39,668 bases of DNA from Candidatus Halocynthiibacter alkanivorans (GCF_003333265.1 NZ_QOLB01000121.1:1-39668), one strand, 5' to 3'; shown: positions 15,916 to 24,995, numbered from the stretch's first letter. Notes: generated from the letters alone by a model not told the origin. Translations and numbers: made by a program.

Positions 15916-16401
15916 ATGACAGAAATATCCGGAATGCCGTCCTTTGGCGGTGTCGGCTTAGCTTATGTCGCGCCAGCAAGTATAGAACGGCAGGAAATAC
16001 CCCGAATTGAGCCAACCGCTTCCTCGGGGACTGCGACTGATGCGCGTGACGATCTGTCTGGTGGCGCTGGTTCCAAACCGGACCAGAAACCAGATGCCAA
16101 ACAAAGCCTGTACAAAGAAAAACTAGACGAAGAAACGCCTACAGGCCCGCCGCCAACGTTTCAGATTACGCTGCTGCAACTGGAATCAGAGTTGCGCACC
16201 AGCATCGCCCAAATTGAGGCCGCACGTGGCACCGATGAGGCTACGCAGGCGACTGAAACAAGAACCGCCGCGCCTGAAATTGCGGCGCCGAAAGATCAGA
16301 ACGCACCTGAGAGCGCGGCAGAAAGTGTCGCCGGTCAGGCCTGGACCCTGCGCACGCCTTATGACGTCAATGCAAGCGCGGATCTGCGGCCAGGCAGCTA
16401 A
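15916..16401 (+). CDS. Hypothetical protein, low-complexity, between rutR and preA
   Basis: I do not recognise a domain. From ATG 15916 (preceded by GGGAG) the product has 161 residues, rich in Ala, Glu, Thr and Pro, with no signal peptide and no membrane helix. The one segment that looks ordered is about residues 80-104 (GPPPTFQITLLQLESELRTS), followed by IAQIEAARGTD, which could form a short amphipathic helix. The rest appears disordered. It follows rutR by about 100 bp in the same direction and ends in a strong bidirectional terminator shared with preA. Starting at 15844 would add 24 residues without a binding site. Confidence 0.55.
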   Translation: MTEISGMPSFGGVGLAYVAPASIERQEIPRIEPTASSGTATDARDDLSGGAGSKPDQKPDAKQSLYKEKLDEETPTGPPPTFQITLLQLESELRTSIAQIEAARGTDEATQATETRTAAPEIAAPKDQNAPESAAESVAGQAWTLRTPYDVNASADLRPGS

Positions 16402-16407
16402 TAAACG

Positions 16408-16438
16408 AAAAACGGCCAGAGAGACTCTGGCCGTTTTT
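16408..16438. terminator. Bidirectional terminator between hypothetical gene and preA
   Basis: AAAAACGGCCAGAG (16408-16421) and CTCTGGCCGTTTTT (16425-16438) are perfectly complementary over 14 bp with loop AGA. A-tract on one side and T-tract on the other give termination for both converging genes. Confidence 0.9.
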
Positions 16439-16454
16439 ATTATGGTATGACGGT

Positions 16455-17759
16455 TTATTCCGCTGCGGTAGCAGAAGGATTGTTCGGATGCGCCGTCCAG
16501 TTGCCATATTCAGCTGCAACTTTTTCGCCGGTGCGCTCGTCCAGATCGCCAGGAGCCAGTTCTTTCATTGTGATGCAATTTTCGACCGGGCAGACAACCA
16601 CACAGAGATTACAGGCCACACATTCGTCGTCCTTGACGGTGAACACCCGGTCATCAGACATTTCAATCGCCTGGTGGCTGGTATCTTCGCAAGCCGCGAA
16701 ACAGCGGCCACAGCTGATACAGGCATCCTGATCAATCACCGCTTTGCTGATTTTGTTCAGATTCAGATACTGCCAGTCGGTCACATTGGGAACAGCGCGG
16801 CCTGCAACAGCGTCAATGCTTTCATGCCCCTTTTCATCCATCCACTGGCTCAGGCCTGACTTCATTTCCTCAACGATTTTAAAGCCATAAGTCATGGCCG
16901 CGGTACAAACCTGTACGTTACCACAGCCCAGAACAATAAACTCAGCCGCATCGCGCCATGTGGTGATGCCACCAATGCCCGAGATCGGCAGATCCGCCGT
17001 TTCCGGGTTGCGGGCGATTTCGGCCACCATATTCATCGCAATCGGCTTTACCGCCGGGCCGCAATAGCCGCCGTGGGTGCCCTTGCCATCGATGGTGGGC
17101 TGAGGTGCAAAATTATCCAGGTCCACTGAGACAATCGAATTGATGGTGTTGATCAGACTGACCGCATCCGCCCCGCCCCGTTTGGCCGCTTCGGCCGGAC
17201 GGCGGATGTCGGTGATATTGGGTGTCAGTTTTACGATCACCGGCATGCGCGAGTACTGTTTGCACCAGCGCGTCACCATTTCGATATATTCAGGCACCTG
17301 GCCCACGGCCGAGCCCATGCCGCGTTCAGCCATGCCGTGCGGACAACCGAAATTCAGTTCAATGCCGTCAGCGCCAGTCTCTTCAACATGGGGCAGGATG
17401 GCTTTCCACGCCTCTTCTTCACAGGGCACCATCAGCGAGACAATCATGGCGCGGTCCGGGTAATCCCGCTTCACCGCTTTAATTTCACGCAGGTTTACTT
17501 CCAGCGGCCGGTCGGTGATCAGCTCAATATTGTTCAGCCCCAGCAGACGCCGGTCGGCGCCCCAGATGGCACCATAACGCGGCCCGTTGACGTTCACCAC
17601 CGGCGGGCCTTCTTCGCCCAGCGTTTTCCAGACCACACCGCCCCAGCCGGCCTCAAAGGCGCGGCGCACGTTGTATTCTTTGTCTGTTGGTGGCGCGGAA
17701 GCCAGCCAGAAGGGATTGGGGGATTTGATACCTGCGAATGTGCTTGCAAGATTTGCCAT
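16455..17759 (-). CDS. preA: NAD(P)-dependent dihydropyrimidine dehydrogenase, catalytic subunit
   Basis: 434-residue flavoprotein that reduces uracil or thymine to the dihydro form, step one of reductive pyrimidine degradation. The first ~310 residues form a dihydroorotate-dehydrogenase-like FMN barrel: FWLASAPPTDKEYN, VKLTPNITDI and GIGGITTWRDA are visible, and Cys139 in LNFGCPHGM aligns with the catalytic cysteine of mammalian dihydropyrimidine dehydrogenase. The C-terminal part carries two 4Fe-4S motifs: CISCGRCFAAC (about 345) and CVACNLCVVVC (about 378). Start ATG 17759 follows GGAG within the end of preT, with 4 nt between the two genes, so both subunits are co-translated. Also called pydA. 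Confidence 0.95.
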   Translation of the reverse strand: MANLASTFAGIKSPNPFWLASAPPTDKEYNVRRAFEAGWGGVVWKTLGEEGPPVVNVNGPRYGAIWGADRRLLGLNNIELITDRPLEVNLREIKAVKRDYPDRAMIVSLMVPCEEEAWKAILPHVEETGADGIELNFGCPHGMAERGMGSAVGQVPEYIEMVTRWCKQYSRMPVIVKLTPNITDIRRPAEAAKRGGADAVSLINTINSIVSVDLDNFAPQPTIDGKGTHGGYCGPAVKPIAMNMVAEIARNPETADLPISGIGGITTWRDAAEFIVLGCGNVQVCTAAMTYGFKIVEEMKSGLSQWMDEKGHESIDAVAGRAVPNVTDWQYLNLNKISKAVIDQDACISCGRCFAACEDTSHQAIEMSDDRVFTVKDDECVACNLCVVVCPVENCITMKELAPGDLDERTGEKVAAEYGNWTAHPNNPSATAAE

Positions 17760-17763
17760 GGGT

Positions 17764-19104
17764 TTACTCCTTCACACTCAGGCTGGTGTGGATGTCTTCT
17801 GCCGCATCGCGGCCCTCAGCGACGGCGGTCACCGTCAGATCGTCCCCGCCCGAGGCGCAGTCGCCCCCGGCCCAGACACCCGCACGTGAGCTGCGTCCGG
17901 TCTCAGACACCACGATCTTACCACGTTCAACGGTCAGATCAGCTGGCGCACCGGTCAGGGTCTGCCCGATGGCTTTGAACAGCTGGTCTGCCGCGAGGAA
18001 AAACCGCTCGCCGGTGCCGCTCAGCTTGCCACCGTCATCAACGGTATACTCAAATTCCACTTCCTGCACCGCACCGTTGCCATGCACAGCAACCGGCATC
18101 GCGTTATAGATGATACGGACGCCTTTAGAGCTGGCCAGATCCTGTTCAAACAGCGACGCGCCCATGCGGTCTTTGCCACGGCGATAGACCATAGTGACGC
18201 TGTCGGCACCAAGCAGTTTCGACTGCACCGCGGCGTCCACCGCCGTCATGCCACCACCAATAACAACCACATTGCGCCCCACCGGCAGCGCCGGCAGGTC
18301 GTCCGCCTGGCGCAGATCTGAAATGAAATCAACGGCATCGGTAACGTTGCCCTTGTCTTCACCGTCGGCACGCAGCGCATTCACCCCTGCCAGCCCCATG
18401 CCAAGGAACACCGCATCATAATCCGCAGCGAGCGCGTCCAAATCCAGGTTTTCCCCGAGCCGCTGACCCAGGCGGATCTCAATACCACCGATTTCAAGCA
18501 GCCAGGCCACTTCGCGTTCCGCGAAGCTGTCGACCGACTTGTAAGAGGCGATGCCAAATTCGTTCAGCCCGCCAGCTTTGGCCCGGCCGTCAAAAACAAC
18601 AACGTCATGGCCCTTTAACGCAAGACGATGCGCGCAGGACAGACCGGCCGGACCGGCACCAACGACGGCAACTTTTTTTCCAGTGCTCGCGGCACGGGCA
18701 AACGGATGGACACCCTTTTCCATCAACGTATCGGTAGCAAAGCGCTGCAACCGGCCAATTTCAACTGGTTTGCCTTCGGCAGTTTCGCGCACGCAAACTT
18801 CTTCGCACAGCGTTTCTGTCGGGCACACGCGGGCGCACATGCCGCCCATGATATTCTGCTCCAGAATAGTTCTGGCCGCCGATTCTTCTGTGCCGGTGGA
18901 GATCTGCCGGATGAACAACGGGATGTCGATCGAGGTCGGACAGGCCGTCATACATGGCGCATCATGGCAGAAATAGCAGCGATCGGACGCGACTGCAGCC
19001 TCATGCGCCGTCAGTGGCGCGTGAAGGTCGCTGAAATTATCAGCGTAGGAATCCCGCGGCAACCTGCCGGCGGCGACTCCTGGTGTCAGCTGGCTATGAG
19101 TCAT
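17764..19104 (-). CDS. preT: NAD(P)-dependent dihydropyrimidine dehydrogenase, electron-transfer subunit
   Basis: 446-residue partner of PreA that passes electrons between NAD(P)H and the catalytic subunit. Start ATG 19104 (MTHSQLTPGVAAG) follows GGGAG; the longer frame to 19149 lacks one. The N-terminus has a Cys-rich 4Fe-4S domain like the GltD/DPD N-terminus (CYFCHDAPCMTAC at 43-55 and CARVCPTETLCEEVC near 90-105). Next come an FAD-binding GAGPAGLSCA motif (about 148) and an NAD(P)-binding GGGMTAVDAA motif (about 280). The C-terminal GVWAGGDCASGGDDLTV block closes the FAD site. First gene of the preT-preA operon, with a RutR-like site about 80 bp upstream. Also called pydX. Confidence 0.95.
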   Translation of the reverse strand: MTHSQLTPGVAAGRLPRDSYADNFSDLHAPLTAHEAAVASDRCYFCHDAPCMTACPTSIDIPLFIRQISTGTEESAARTILEQNIMGGMCARVCPTETLCEEVCVRETAEGKPVEIGRLQRFATDTLMEKGVHPFARAASTGKKVAVVGAGPAGLSCAHRLALKGHDVVVFDGRAKAGGLNEFGIASYKSVDSFAEREVAWLLEIGGIEIRLGQRLGENLDLDALAADYDAVFLGMGLAGVNALRADGEDKGNVTDAVDFISDLRQADDLPALPVGRNVVVIGGGMTAVDAAVQSKLLGADSVTMVYRRGKDRMGASLFEQDLASSKGVRIIYNAMPVAVHGNGAVQEVEFEYTVDDGGKLSGTGERFFLAADQLFKAIGQTLTGAPADLTVERGKIVVSETGRSSRAGVWAGGDCASGGDDLTVTAVAEGRDAAEDIHTSLSVKE

Positions 19105-19184
19105 AGCTTGCTCCCTGTTGTCTCTTTTTGATTGCCCCCAGCCTTGCACAGGAATTTATTTTATCAAACGGTAAAATTTTAAAA

Positions 19185-19200
19185 TCGACCAATTGGTGCA
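19185..19200 (-). promoter_or_regulatory. RutR-like operator upstream of preT
   Basis: Minus-strand reading TGCACCAATTGGTCGA. The inner ACCA-AT-TGGT core is a perfect palindrome and one outer arm (TGGTC) matches RutR sites; the other arm differs at three positions. Weaker than the sites at 13417 and 15015 but in the same kind of position, within the preT-accB divergent gap (19105-19371). Confidence 0.45.
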
Positions 19201-19371
19201 ATTTCCTGCTCAACGCTGCTGTGCAGCGAAAGAATATCGACAAAATAGACGTGATTACGGCGGGATGAGCGGGCGGATCGCGCTTTCCTCCCCTGGTGAC
19301 GTAGAGTATAAGCGATTTCATATTTGGGACGAGCCCGCCAAGACGGGCAGCGGGAACCGGCTGAGGACACC

Positions 19372-19854
19372 ATGGCAAACAAGAAAAATGAAGCAGACGT
19401 AGAATTCATCAAGGCACTCGCTGCAGTGCTCGACAACAATGATCTGACCGAACTTGAGGTCATGCGTGAATATGGCGAATCTGACAGTCTGAATGTGCGC
19501 GTGAGCCGCGTGCAGCCTCAGACCGTCCTTGCTGCTGCGCCGGTCGCTGCTGCGCCGGTCGCCGTTGCGGCTGCTCCCGCCGCCGCCGCGCCTGCTGCGG
19601 TTGCGGACCCCGCAACAGATCCAAACGCGGTTCCTTCCCCCATGGTCGGCACCGTGTACCTGGCGCCTGAGCCTGGGGCAGCCAATTTTGTAAAGGTCGG
19701 CGATCAGGTGTCTGAAGGTCAGACGCTTTTGATCGTTGAGGCGATGAAAACCATGAACCACATCCCGGCGCCAAAATCCGGCACCGTCAAACGGGTTCTG
19801 GTTGATGACGGCACCACCGTTGAATTCGGTGCCCCGCTGATGATCGTTGAATAG
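19372..19854 (+). CDS. accB: Acetyl-CoA carboxylase biotin carboxyl carrier protein
   Basis: 160-residue carrier that shuttles carboxyl groups in acetyl-CoA carboxylase for fatty-acid synthesis. The start at 19372 ([20 protein letters not shown]) follows GAGG; the frame from 19324 adds a non-homologous leader. The N-terminal helix region is followed by an Ala/Pro/Val-rich flexible linker (residues about 50-85) and a C-terminal biotinyl domain with the biotin-accepting Lys126 in [10 protein letters not shown]. accC follows after 10 nt, the usual bacterial accBC operon. Divergent from preT. Confidence 0.97.
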   Translation: MANKKNEADVEFIKALAAVLDNNDLTELEVMREYGESDSLNVRVSRVQPQTVLAAAPVAAAPVAVAAAPAAAAPAAVADPATDPNAVPSPMVGTVYLAPEPGAANFVKVGDQVSEGQTLLIVEAMKTMNHIPAPKSGTVKRVLVDDGTTVEFGAPLMIVE

Positions 19855-19864
19855 GGCGCCCGGC

Positions 19865-21208
19865 ATGTTCAAAAAAGTTCTCATCGCCAACCGGGGTGAA
19901 ATCGCCCTGCGGGTGATCCGCGCCTGTCGTGAGATGGGCATTAAGTCGGTTGCAGTGCATTCCACTGCTGACAGTGATGCGATGCATGTGCGCATGGCGG
20001 ACGAAGCGGTCTGCATTGGTCCGCCCGCCTCGGCGCAAAGCTACCTGTCGTTCCCGGCGATCATTTCGGCCTGTGAAATCACTGGCGCGGATGCGATCCA
20101 CCCGGGCTATGGGTTCCTGTCCGAAAACGCTGAATTTGTGCAGATCGTCGAAGACCACGACCTGAAGTTCATCGGCCCCACTGCGGCCCATATCCGCATC
20201 ATGGGCGACAAAATCACCGCCAAAGACACCATGCGGAAACTGGGTGTGCCCTGCGTGCCCGGCTCCGAAGGCGGTGTTCCCGATCTGGAATCAGCCCGTA
20301 GAATCGCCGCTGAAATCGGCTACCCGGTGATCATCAAAGCCACCGCCGGTGGTGGCGGGCGCGGTATGAAGCTGGCACCGACTGAGGCCGATCTGGAGAG
20401 CGCTTTCCGCACCGCGCGTGCCGAAGGCAAATCCGTTTTTGGCAATGATGAAGTCTATCTCGAGAAATACCTGCAGAGACCGCGCCACATCGAGGTCCAG
20501 GTCTTTGGCGACGGCAAAGGCACGGCGGTGCATCTGGGCGAGCGCGACTGTTCGCTGCAGCGGCGCCACCAGAAGGTCTTTGAGGAAGCTCCCGGCCCCT
20601 CGATTACACCAGAACTGCGGGCCCAAATCGGCAAAGTTTGTGCCGATGCCTGTGCCGGCATCAACTATCTCGGCGCTGGCACCATCGAGTTCCTCTATGA
20701 GGACGGCGAGTTCTATTTTATTGAGATGAACACCCGTCTGCAGGTGGAACACCCGGTGACAGAAGCCATCTTTGGTGTCGATCTGGTGCGCGAGCAGATC
20801 CGCGTTGCCGAAGGTCAGGACCTGTCCTTCACCCAGGACGAGCTGGAAATCAACGGCCACGCCATCGAAGTCCGGATCAACGCGGAAAAACTGCCGAACT
20901 TTTCGCCCTGCCCCGGCAAGATCACCGCCTATCACGCCCCCGGTGGCCTTGGTGTGCGCGTCGACAGTGCGCTGTATAACGGCTATTCGATCCCGCCGTT
21001 TTACGACAGCCTGATCGGCAAGCTGATCGTGCATGGCCGCGACCGTCCGGAAGCGCTGGCACGGCTCGAGCGCGCCCTGGGAGAGCTGATCGTCGATGGT
21101 GTTGATACCACCGTGCCGCTGTTTCACGCGCTGCTGGCCGAGGACGATGTGCAGACCGGAAACTACAACATCCACTGGCTGGAAAAATGGCTTGATGCCA
21201 ACATGTGA
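19865..21208 (+). CDS. accC: Acetyl-CoA carboxylase biotin carboxylase subunit
   Basis: 447-residue ATP-grasp enzyme that carboxylates the biotin on AccB. Start ATG 19865 ([20 protein letters not shown]) matches the family; the TTG at 19847 gives a 6-residue extension overlapping accB and is unlikely. Visible: the glycine-rich ATP loop [12 protein letters not shown] (about 159-170), [27 protein letters not shown] and [16 protein letters not shown] with catalytic Glu and Arg residues. Length is normal (E. coli 449). Ends 9 nt before a strong terminator. Confidence 0.98.
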   Translation: MFKKVLIANRGEIALRVIRACREMGIKSVAVHSTADSDAMHVRMADEAVCIGPPASAQSYLSFPAIISACEITGADAIHPGYGFLSENAEFVQIVEDHDLKFIGPTAAHIRIMGDKITAKDTMRKLGVPCVPGSEGGVPDLESARRIAAEIGYPVIIKATAGGGGRGMKLAPTEADLESAFRTARAEGKSVFGNDEVYLEKYLQRPRHIEVQVFGDGKGTAVHLGERDCSLQRRHQKVFEEAPGPSITPELRAQIGKVCADACAGINYLGAGTIEFLYEDGEFYFIEMNTRLQVEHPVTEAIFGVDLVREQIRVAEGQDLSFTQDELEINGHAIEVRINAEKLPNFSPCPGKITAYHAPGGLGVRVDSALYNGYSIPPFYDSLIGKLIVHGRDRPEALARLERALGELIVDGVDTTVPLFHALLAEDDVQTGNYNIHWLEKWLDANM

Positions 21209-21216
21209 ATATTGAG

Positions 21217-21242
21217 CCGGGGCCTGCGGGCCCCGGTTTTCT
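21217..21242 (+). terminator. Intrinsic terminator of accBC
   Basis: CCGGGGCC (21217-21224) pairs with GGCCCCGG (21229-21236) across a 4-nt loop, followed by TTTTCTTT. Placed right after accC. Confidence 0.85.
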
Positions 21243-21282
21243 TTGCGCCCCCGTCTTGGCATGAAACGTGGCATGAAAAGAT

Positions 21283-21927
21283 ATGAACGATCCTGATCTG
21301 ACCCCGGAACTTTTGCTGACGGCCTATGCGTCGGGCCTTTTTCCCATGGCTGACGGGCGGGATGCAGACGAGGTCTTCTGGGTCGACCCGACCTATCGCG
21401 GCGTTTTCCCGCTGGACAGCTTCCACATTTCCCGCTCCCTGCGCCGGCGTATAAAACGCGACAACTATCAGGTCCGATTCAATACGGCTTTTCGGGCCGT
21501 CGTGCTCGGTTGCGCCGAGCGCGAAGAGACTTGGATTAACGATATAATCTTTGATCTCTACCTGGAACTCCACCGGCTGGGATACGCCCACTCTGTTGAA
21601 GTCTGGCAGGAGGACGACCTGGTCGGCGGTGTTTACGGCGTAGCACTGGGCGGCGCGTTTTTTGGCGAAAGCATGTTCTCCACCCGCACGGACGCCTCTA
21701 AAATTGCTCTGGCCTGGCTGATTGACCGGCTGCGGCTGGCGGGATTTTCGCTGTTTGATACCCAGTTCATCACCGAACATCTGGCCAGCCTTGGAGCTAT
21801 GGAAATTCCGCGTGAGAGTTACCAGGAGCAACTGGCATCCGCTTTGCAAAAGAACCCCGATATCACGCTTGCAGGGCGGGTTCAGTCCGCAGCAGGTATC
21901 TTGCAGCGCAACGCCCAGACGTCATAA
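21283..21927 (+). CDS. aat: Leucyl/phenylalanyl-tRNA--protein transferase
   Basis: 214-residue enzyme that adds Leu or Phe to N-terminal Arg/Lys of proteins, marking them for ClpS/ClpAP (N-end rule). Family blocks: LTPELLLTAYASGLFPMAD, VFWVDPTYRGVFPLD, SFHISRSLRRRIKR, the GGVYGVALGGAFFGESMFS block cut as VGGVYGVALGGAFFGESMF, and FDTQFITEHLASLGA. ATG 21283 has only a weak GAAAAG ahead of it. The 3' end overlaps the convergent DUF2155 gene by 46 bp, which is unusual but both frames are intact. It sits after accBC, a typical place in this group. Confidence 0.95.
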   Translation: MNDPDLTPELLLTAYASGLFPMADGRDADEVFWVDPTYRGVFPLDSFHISRSLRRRIKRDNYQVRFNTAFRAVVLGCAEREETWINDIIFDLYLELHRLGYAHSVEVWQEDDLVGGVYGVALGGAFFGESMFSTRTDASKIALAWLIDRLRLAGFSLFDTQFITEHLASLGAMEIPRESYQEQLASALQKNPDITLAGRVQSAAGILQRNAQTS

Positions 21928-22496
21928 CGCGGATGGTCCAGCGCGTTCAGCGCCGGGCTGGCCGCCAGCATCCAGCCGGAAAAGACCGGCGCGTCCTGGT
22001 CCGCATTGCGGATCACCAGATAGGTATAAGCATTGGAAGCCGGTGTCTCGACCGGGTAACGGCAGCCGCCGAGCGTCACATTGATCCGCCCCAGCGTCAC
22101 GGTATCACCGACGGCCAGTTCAAAATCCGTGACATCGCCGGACACTTTGTCCAGCGCCCGCAAAACCGCGGTATCGGATGCGGCAACGATCTCGCGGATC
22201 TCGGTTTTGATGTCCGAAAGCGCCCGCTGTATGCCCTGCGGCAAGATCTGCAGATCATCATAATTAAAAAAGCCGGTGCCCTCTCCGGTCACAGAACCGG
22301 GATTGTCCAGCGTCAGGGTGCCGAAGCCATTGTCCAGCGGCTGCAGAGTCCCGAAATCGTCATCCGGTGTCAGCGTGCCGATGTCATCGTCCAGCGGCTG
22401 AATGGTGATTTCTTCCTGCGCCTGGACTGAGGTGGCCAGAACTGAGGTCACCAGCACACAGGAGATCAATGCGGAACTGGCAAACCGGCGAATCAT
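21882..22496 (-). CDS. DUF2155 exported protein
   Basis: 204-residue exported protein with a signal peptide (about residues 1-27, ending SVQAQ). The mature N-terminus has three short repeats of a GTLxPxDxxFGTL type, acidic and probably flexible. The C-terminal ~90 residues (LDKVSGDVTDFELAVGDTV, then LGGCRYP, FSGWMLAASPALNALDHPRY and VWALRC) match the DUF2155 domain, a periplasmic domain of unknown function found in Alphaproteobacteria; two cysteines could form a disulfide. Its start overlaps the stop of mlaD (ATGA), so it is co-translated with a lipid-transport protein; an envelope role is inferred. It converges on aat with a 46-bp overlap. Confidence 0.85.
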   Translation of the reverse strand: MIRRFASSALISCVLVTSVLATSVQAQEEITIQPLDDDIGTLTPDDDFGTLQPLDNGFGTLTLDNPGSVTGEGTGFFNYDDLQILPQGIQRALSDIKTEIREIVAASDTAVLRALDKVSGDVTDFELAVGDTVTLGRINVTLGGCRYPVETPASNAYTYLVIRNADQDAPVFSGWMLAASPALNALDHPRYDVWALRCKIPAAD

Positions 22497-22945
22497 TCTT
22501 CCGAGCCTCCGCTGGCAAACTTCAACATCAGGTTTATCAGGCTGACGGCGCCCTGTGTGTCTTCGATCTCCGCCCCCGGCTCGATATTAAACGGAGAGCC
22601 ACCGGGCAGAAGTTCGACAAAATTGCCGCCCAGCAGACCTTCAGACGAGATCACCGCAGCGGTATCTTCCGGCAGTTCTATGCCCTCGGCGATGGTCAGC
22701 CAGGCATCGGCACGGAAGGTTGTGGAGTTGAGTTCAAGACCGGCAACAGAGCCCACTTTCACCCCGGCAAGCCGCACATCGGTGCCCACGGACACGCCTT
22801 CGGCCGAGCGGAAGGACGCAGACAGCCGGTAGGAGGAACTGCCGCCGCCGGAAAACCCGGTGATTTCACCGGCAAACAGAAAGAACCCAATGGCTGCCGC
22901 TAGCACGACCCCGCCGGTAACGACCTCTGCGGTGTTTTCAGACAT
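22493..22945 (-). CDS. mlaD: MlaD/MCE-domain lipid transport protein
   Basis: 150-residue inner-membrane-anchored periplasmic protein. One N-terminal helix (about residues 9-28, GGVVLAAAIGFFLFAGEI) is followed by a single MCE domain (about 38-115): YRLSASFRSAEGVSVGTDVR, LAGVKVGSVAGLEL and ISSEGLLGGNFVELLPGGS. MlaD hexamers bind phospholipids in the MlaFEDB system that maintains outer-membrane asymmetry. The MlaE, MlaF and MlaB genes are not next to it, as is common in this group. ATG 22945 follows AAAGAGG. Its stop overlaps the DUF2155 start. Confidence 0.9.
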   Translation of the reverse strand: MSENTAEVVTGGVVLAAAIGFFLFAGEITGFSGGGSSSYRLSASFRSAEGVSVGTDVRLAGVKVGSVAGLELNSTTFRADAWLTIAEGIELPEDTAAVISSEGLLGGNFVELLPGGSPFNIEPGAEIEDTQGAVSLINLMLKFASGGSEE

Positions 22946-23031
22946 AGGGTGTGCCTCTTTTATTGCGGGCTGCCAGGAGCATTCGGGCCACCAGGCTTTT
23001 CAAACGCCCGCGGCTATTGAAACAGCCAGGA

Positions 23032-23415
23032 TTATTCCGGCTGCCAGGACTCGTAATCTTTGCGGTCAACCGGCGCAGACTGCCGGATCGAGCCCGCTGG
23101 CGCATAGGCCTGAGCGGTGCCGGACAGGTTTTCCTGATGCGGTTTTTCCCACTCTTTATGCGGCAATGGCGTTGTTGCGGGCGCGTCGTCAAAGGTGTGA
23201 TGCAACCAGCCATGCCAGTCGGGGCTGATTCGGCTGGCTTCGATCTCGCCGTTATAAATCACCCAGCGACGGACCTTGTCACGGGTCTGGTAATAGATGT
23301 TGCCCTGCTCATCTTCGCCAACACGTTCGCCTTTGCGCCATGTGTAAAGCTGGGTGCCAAGGGTCTGGCCGTTCCACCAGGTCAGCGCGCGCAGAACAGT
23401 GTTAAGAATACCCAT
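23032..23415 (-). CDS. NADH:ubiquinone oxidoreductase NDUFA12-type accessory subunit
   Basis: 127-residue homologue of the mitochondrial complex I accessory subunit NDUFA12 (B17.2). Diagnostic run: [20 protein letters not shown] followed by [19 protein letters not shown] and [15 protein letters not shown]. Alphaproteobacteria retain this subunit outside the main nuo operon. It is the first gene of a minus-strand group with mlaD (86-bp gap) and DUF2155, and lies downstream of the clpX terminator. Start ATG 23415 follows CGGAGG. Confidence 0.93.
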   Translation of the reverse strand: MGILNTVLRALTWWNGQTLGTQLYTWRKGERVGEDEQGNIYYQTRDKVRRWVIYNGEIEASRISPDWHGWLHHTFDDAPATTPLPHKEWEKPHQENLSGTAQAYAPAGSIRQSAPVDRKDYESWQPE

Positions 23416-23516
23416 CAGTGCCTCCGAGAATTGTCTTCCTTCCTATGAACCATTGCGCTCTCAAGGTCCAGTACCTTGGCGCGCGCCAGAAGCTCACAGT
23501 CGGAAAATTACACCAT

Positions 23517-23557
23517 AAAAAAGGCCGGCCCTGTGTAGGGACCGGCCGGTATTTTTT
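23517..23557 (-). terminator. Terminator after clpX
   Basis: A 10-bp G/C stem with one bulged A (23523-23532 with 23537-23547, loop GTGT) is flanked by six A (23517-23522) and six T (23552-23557), so it can act in both directions. It ends clpX on the minus strand. Confidence 0.85.
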
Positions 23558-23574
23558 CGCACAGAATGCCGCAA

Positions 23575-24843
23575 TCAGCTGGCGCTGGCTTCTTCTTTTT
23601 CAACATCCGCGTGGATCATAAGCGGCTGCGTATCAGAATTGACCGCCTCTTCATTGACCACAACTTCCTTCACGCTTTTCATCGAGGGGAGTTCGAACAT
23701 TGTGTCCAGAAGAATATCTTCCAGAATAGAACGCAGACCCCGGGCACCGGTTTTACGATCAATCGCACGCTTGGCAATGGCTGACAGCGCATCTTCGGTA
23801 AACGACAGCTCCGCATCTTCCAGTTCAAACAGACGCTGGTATTGTTTGACCAGGGCGTTTTTGGGCTTGCTCAGGATGGTAACAAGCGCGTCCTCATCCA
23901 GATCGGTCAGCGTCGCGATCACCGGCAGACGGCCGACAAATTCCGGGATCAGACCGAATTTCAGCAGGTCTTCCGGCTCCAGTTCGCCGAACAATTCGCC
24001 AACACCGCGGCTTTCGTTGTCTTTGACATCGGCGCCAAAGCCAATGGCAGACCCTTTGCCACGGCGGGCAATGATCTTTTCCAGACCGGCAAAAGCGCCG
24101 CCACAGATGAACAGGATATTTGTGGTATCAACCTGGAGGAATTCCTGCTGCGGGTGTTTACGACCGCCCTGGGGCGGCACACTGGCAACGGTGCCTTCCA
24201 TGATTTTCAAAAGCGCCTGCTGCACGCCCTCGCCCGACACGTCACGGGTGATCGACGGGTTGTCAGATTTGCGGGTGATTTTATCAACTTCATCGATGTA
24301 AACGATGCCGCGCTGCGCGCGCTCCACGTTATACTCTGAGGCCTGAAGCAGTTTCAGAATGATGTTTTCAACGTCTTCACCAACATAACCGGCTTCGGTC
24401 AGCGTGGTGGCGTCTGCCATGGTGAATGGCACATCAAGAATACGTGCCAGGGTCTGCGCCAGCAGTGTTTTACCGCAACCGGTGGGGCCGATCAGCATGA
24501 TGTTGGATTTCGCCAACTCAATATCATTGCCCGATTTGTCCGCGTGGTTCAGACGTTTGTAATGGTTGTGCACCGCCACAGACAGCACCCGTTTGGCCAC
24601 AGTCTGCCCGATGACATAATCATCCAGTACGTCGCAAATATCCTGCGGTGTTGGCACACCTTCGGAGGATTTCAGCGCTGAAGATTTGGTTTCTTCGCGG
24701 ATGATATCCATACAGAGTTCAACACATTCATCACAGATGAATACGGTCGGACCTGCAATAAGCTTGCGCACCTCATGCTGACTCTTGCCGCAGAAGGAGC
24801 AATACAGGGTGTTTTTGCTGTCACCGTTCGACGAGTTCGCCAT
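23575..24843 (-). CDS. clpX: ATP-dependent Clp protease ATP-binding subunit ClpX
   Basis: 422-residue AAA+ unfoldase that feeds substrates to ClpP. I take the second of two adjacent ATGs (24843), which lies at better distance from AGGGGA. The N-terminal zinc-binding domain has Cys15, Cys18, Cys37 and Cys40. Walker A GPTGCGKT is near residue 118, Walker [10 protein letters not shown] near 182, the RKH pore loop is seen in [10 protein letters not shown], and [10 protein letters not shown] and TGARGLRSI are sensor blocks. The IGF loop that docks ClpP is visible as AIGFGADV. clpP is upstream in the same direction with a 152-bp gap containing two hairpins, so clpX may be partly independently expressed. 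Confidence 0.98.
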   Translation of the reverse strand: MANSSNGDSKNTLYCSFCGKSQHEVRKLIAGPTVFICDECVELCMDIIREETKSSALKSSEGVPTPQDICDVLDDYVIGQTVAKRVLSVAVHNHYKRLNHADKSGNDIELAKSNIMLIGPTGCGKTLLAQTLARILDVPFTMADATTLTEAGYVGEDVENIILKLLQASEYNVERAQRGIVYIDEVDKITRKSDNPSITRDVSGEGVQQALLKIMEGTVASVPPQGGRKHPQQEFLQVDTTNILFICGGAFAGLEKIIARRGKGSAIGFGADVKDNESRGVGELFGELEPEDLLKFGLIPEFVGRLPVIATLTDLDEDALVTILSKPKNALVKQYQRLFELEDAELSFTEDALSAIAKRAIDRKTGARGLRSILEDILLDTMFELPSMKSVKEVVVNEEAVNSDTQPLMIHADVEKEEASAS

Positions 24844-24903
24844 CATATTCCCCTGGGGCCCTTGCCCCGTTGATCCAGTTTCGCAACTGCGAAACCATGT
24901 CGT

Positions 24904-24931
24904 GCCCTAATAGTCTGAAGAAGATTAGGGC
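24904..24931 (-). other. Hairpin in the clpP-clpX gap
   Basis: GCCCTAAT (24904-24911) and ATTAGGGC (24924-24931) are perfectly complementary, 12-nt loop. No T-tract. Possible operator or mRNA processing element upstream of clpX. Confidence 0.4.
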
Positions 24932-24960
24932 AGTCTCCGGGCGTGTACAACGCCAAAATG

Positions 24961-24987
24961 CGCCCTGCACCCTTGACGGGTACAGGG
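24961..24987 (-). terminator. Weak terminator/attenuator after clpP
   Basis: CGCCCTGCACCC pairs with GGGTACAGGGC across loop TTGAC (one G-U pair). On the minus strand it follows the clpP stop but only a short CATTTT run comes after, so read-through into clpX is likely. Confidence 0.45.
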
Positions 24988-24995
24988 CCGTTTAC

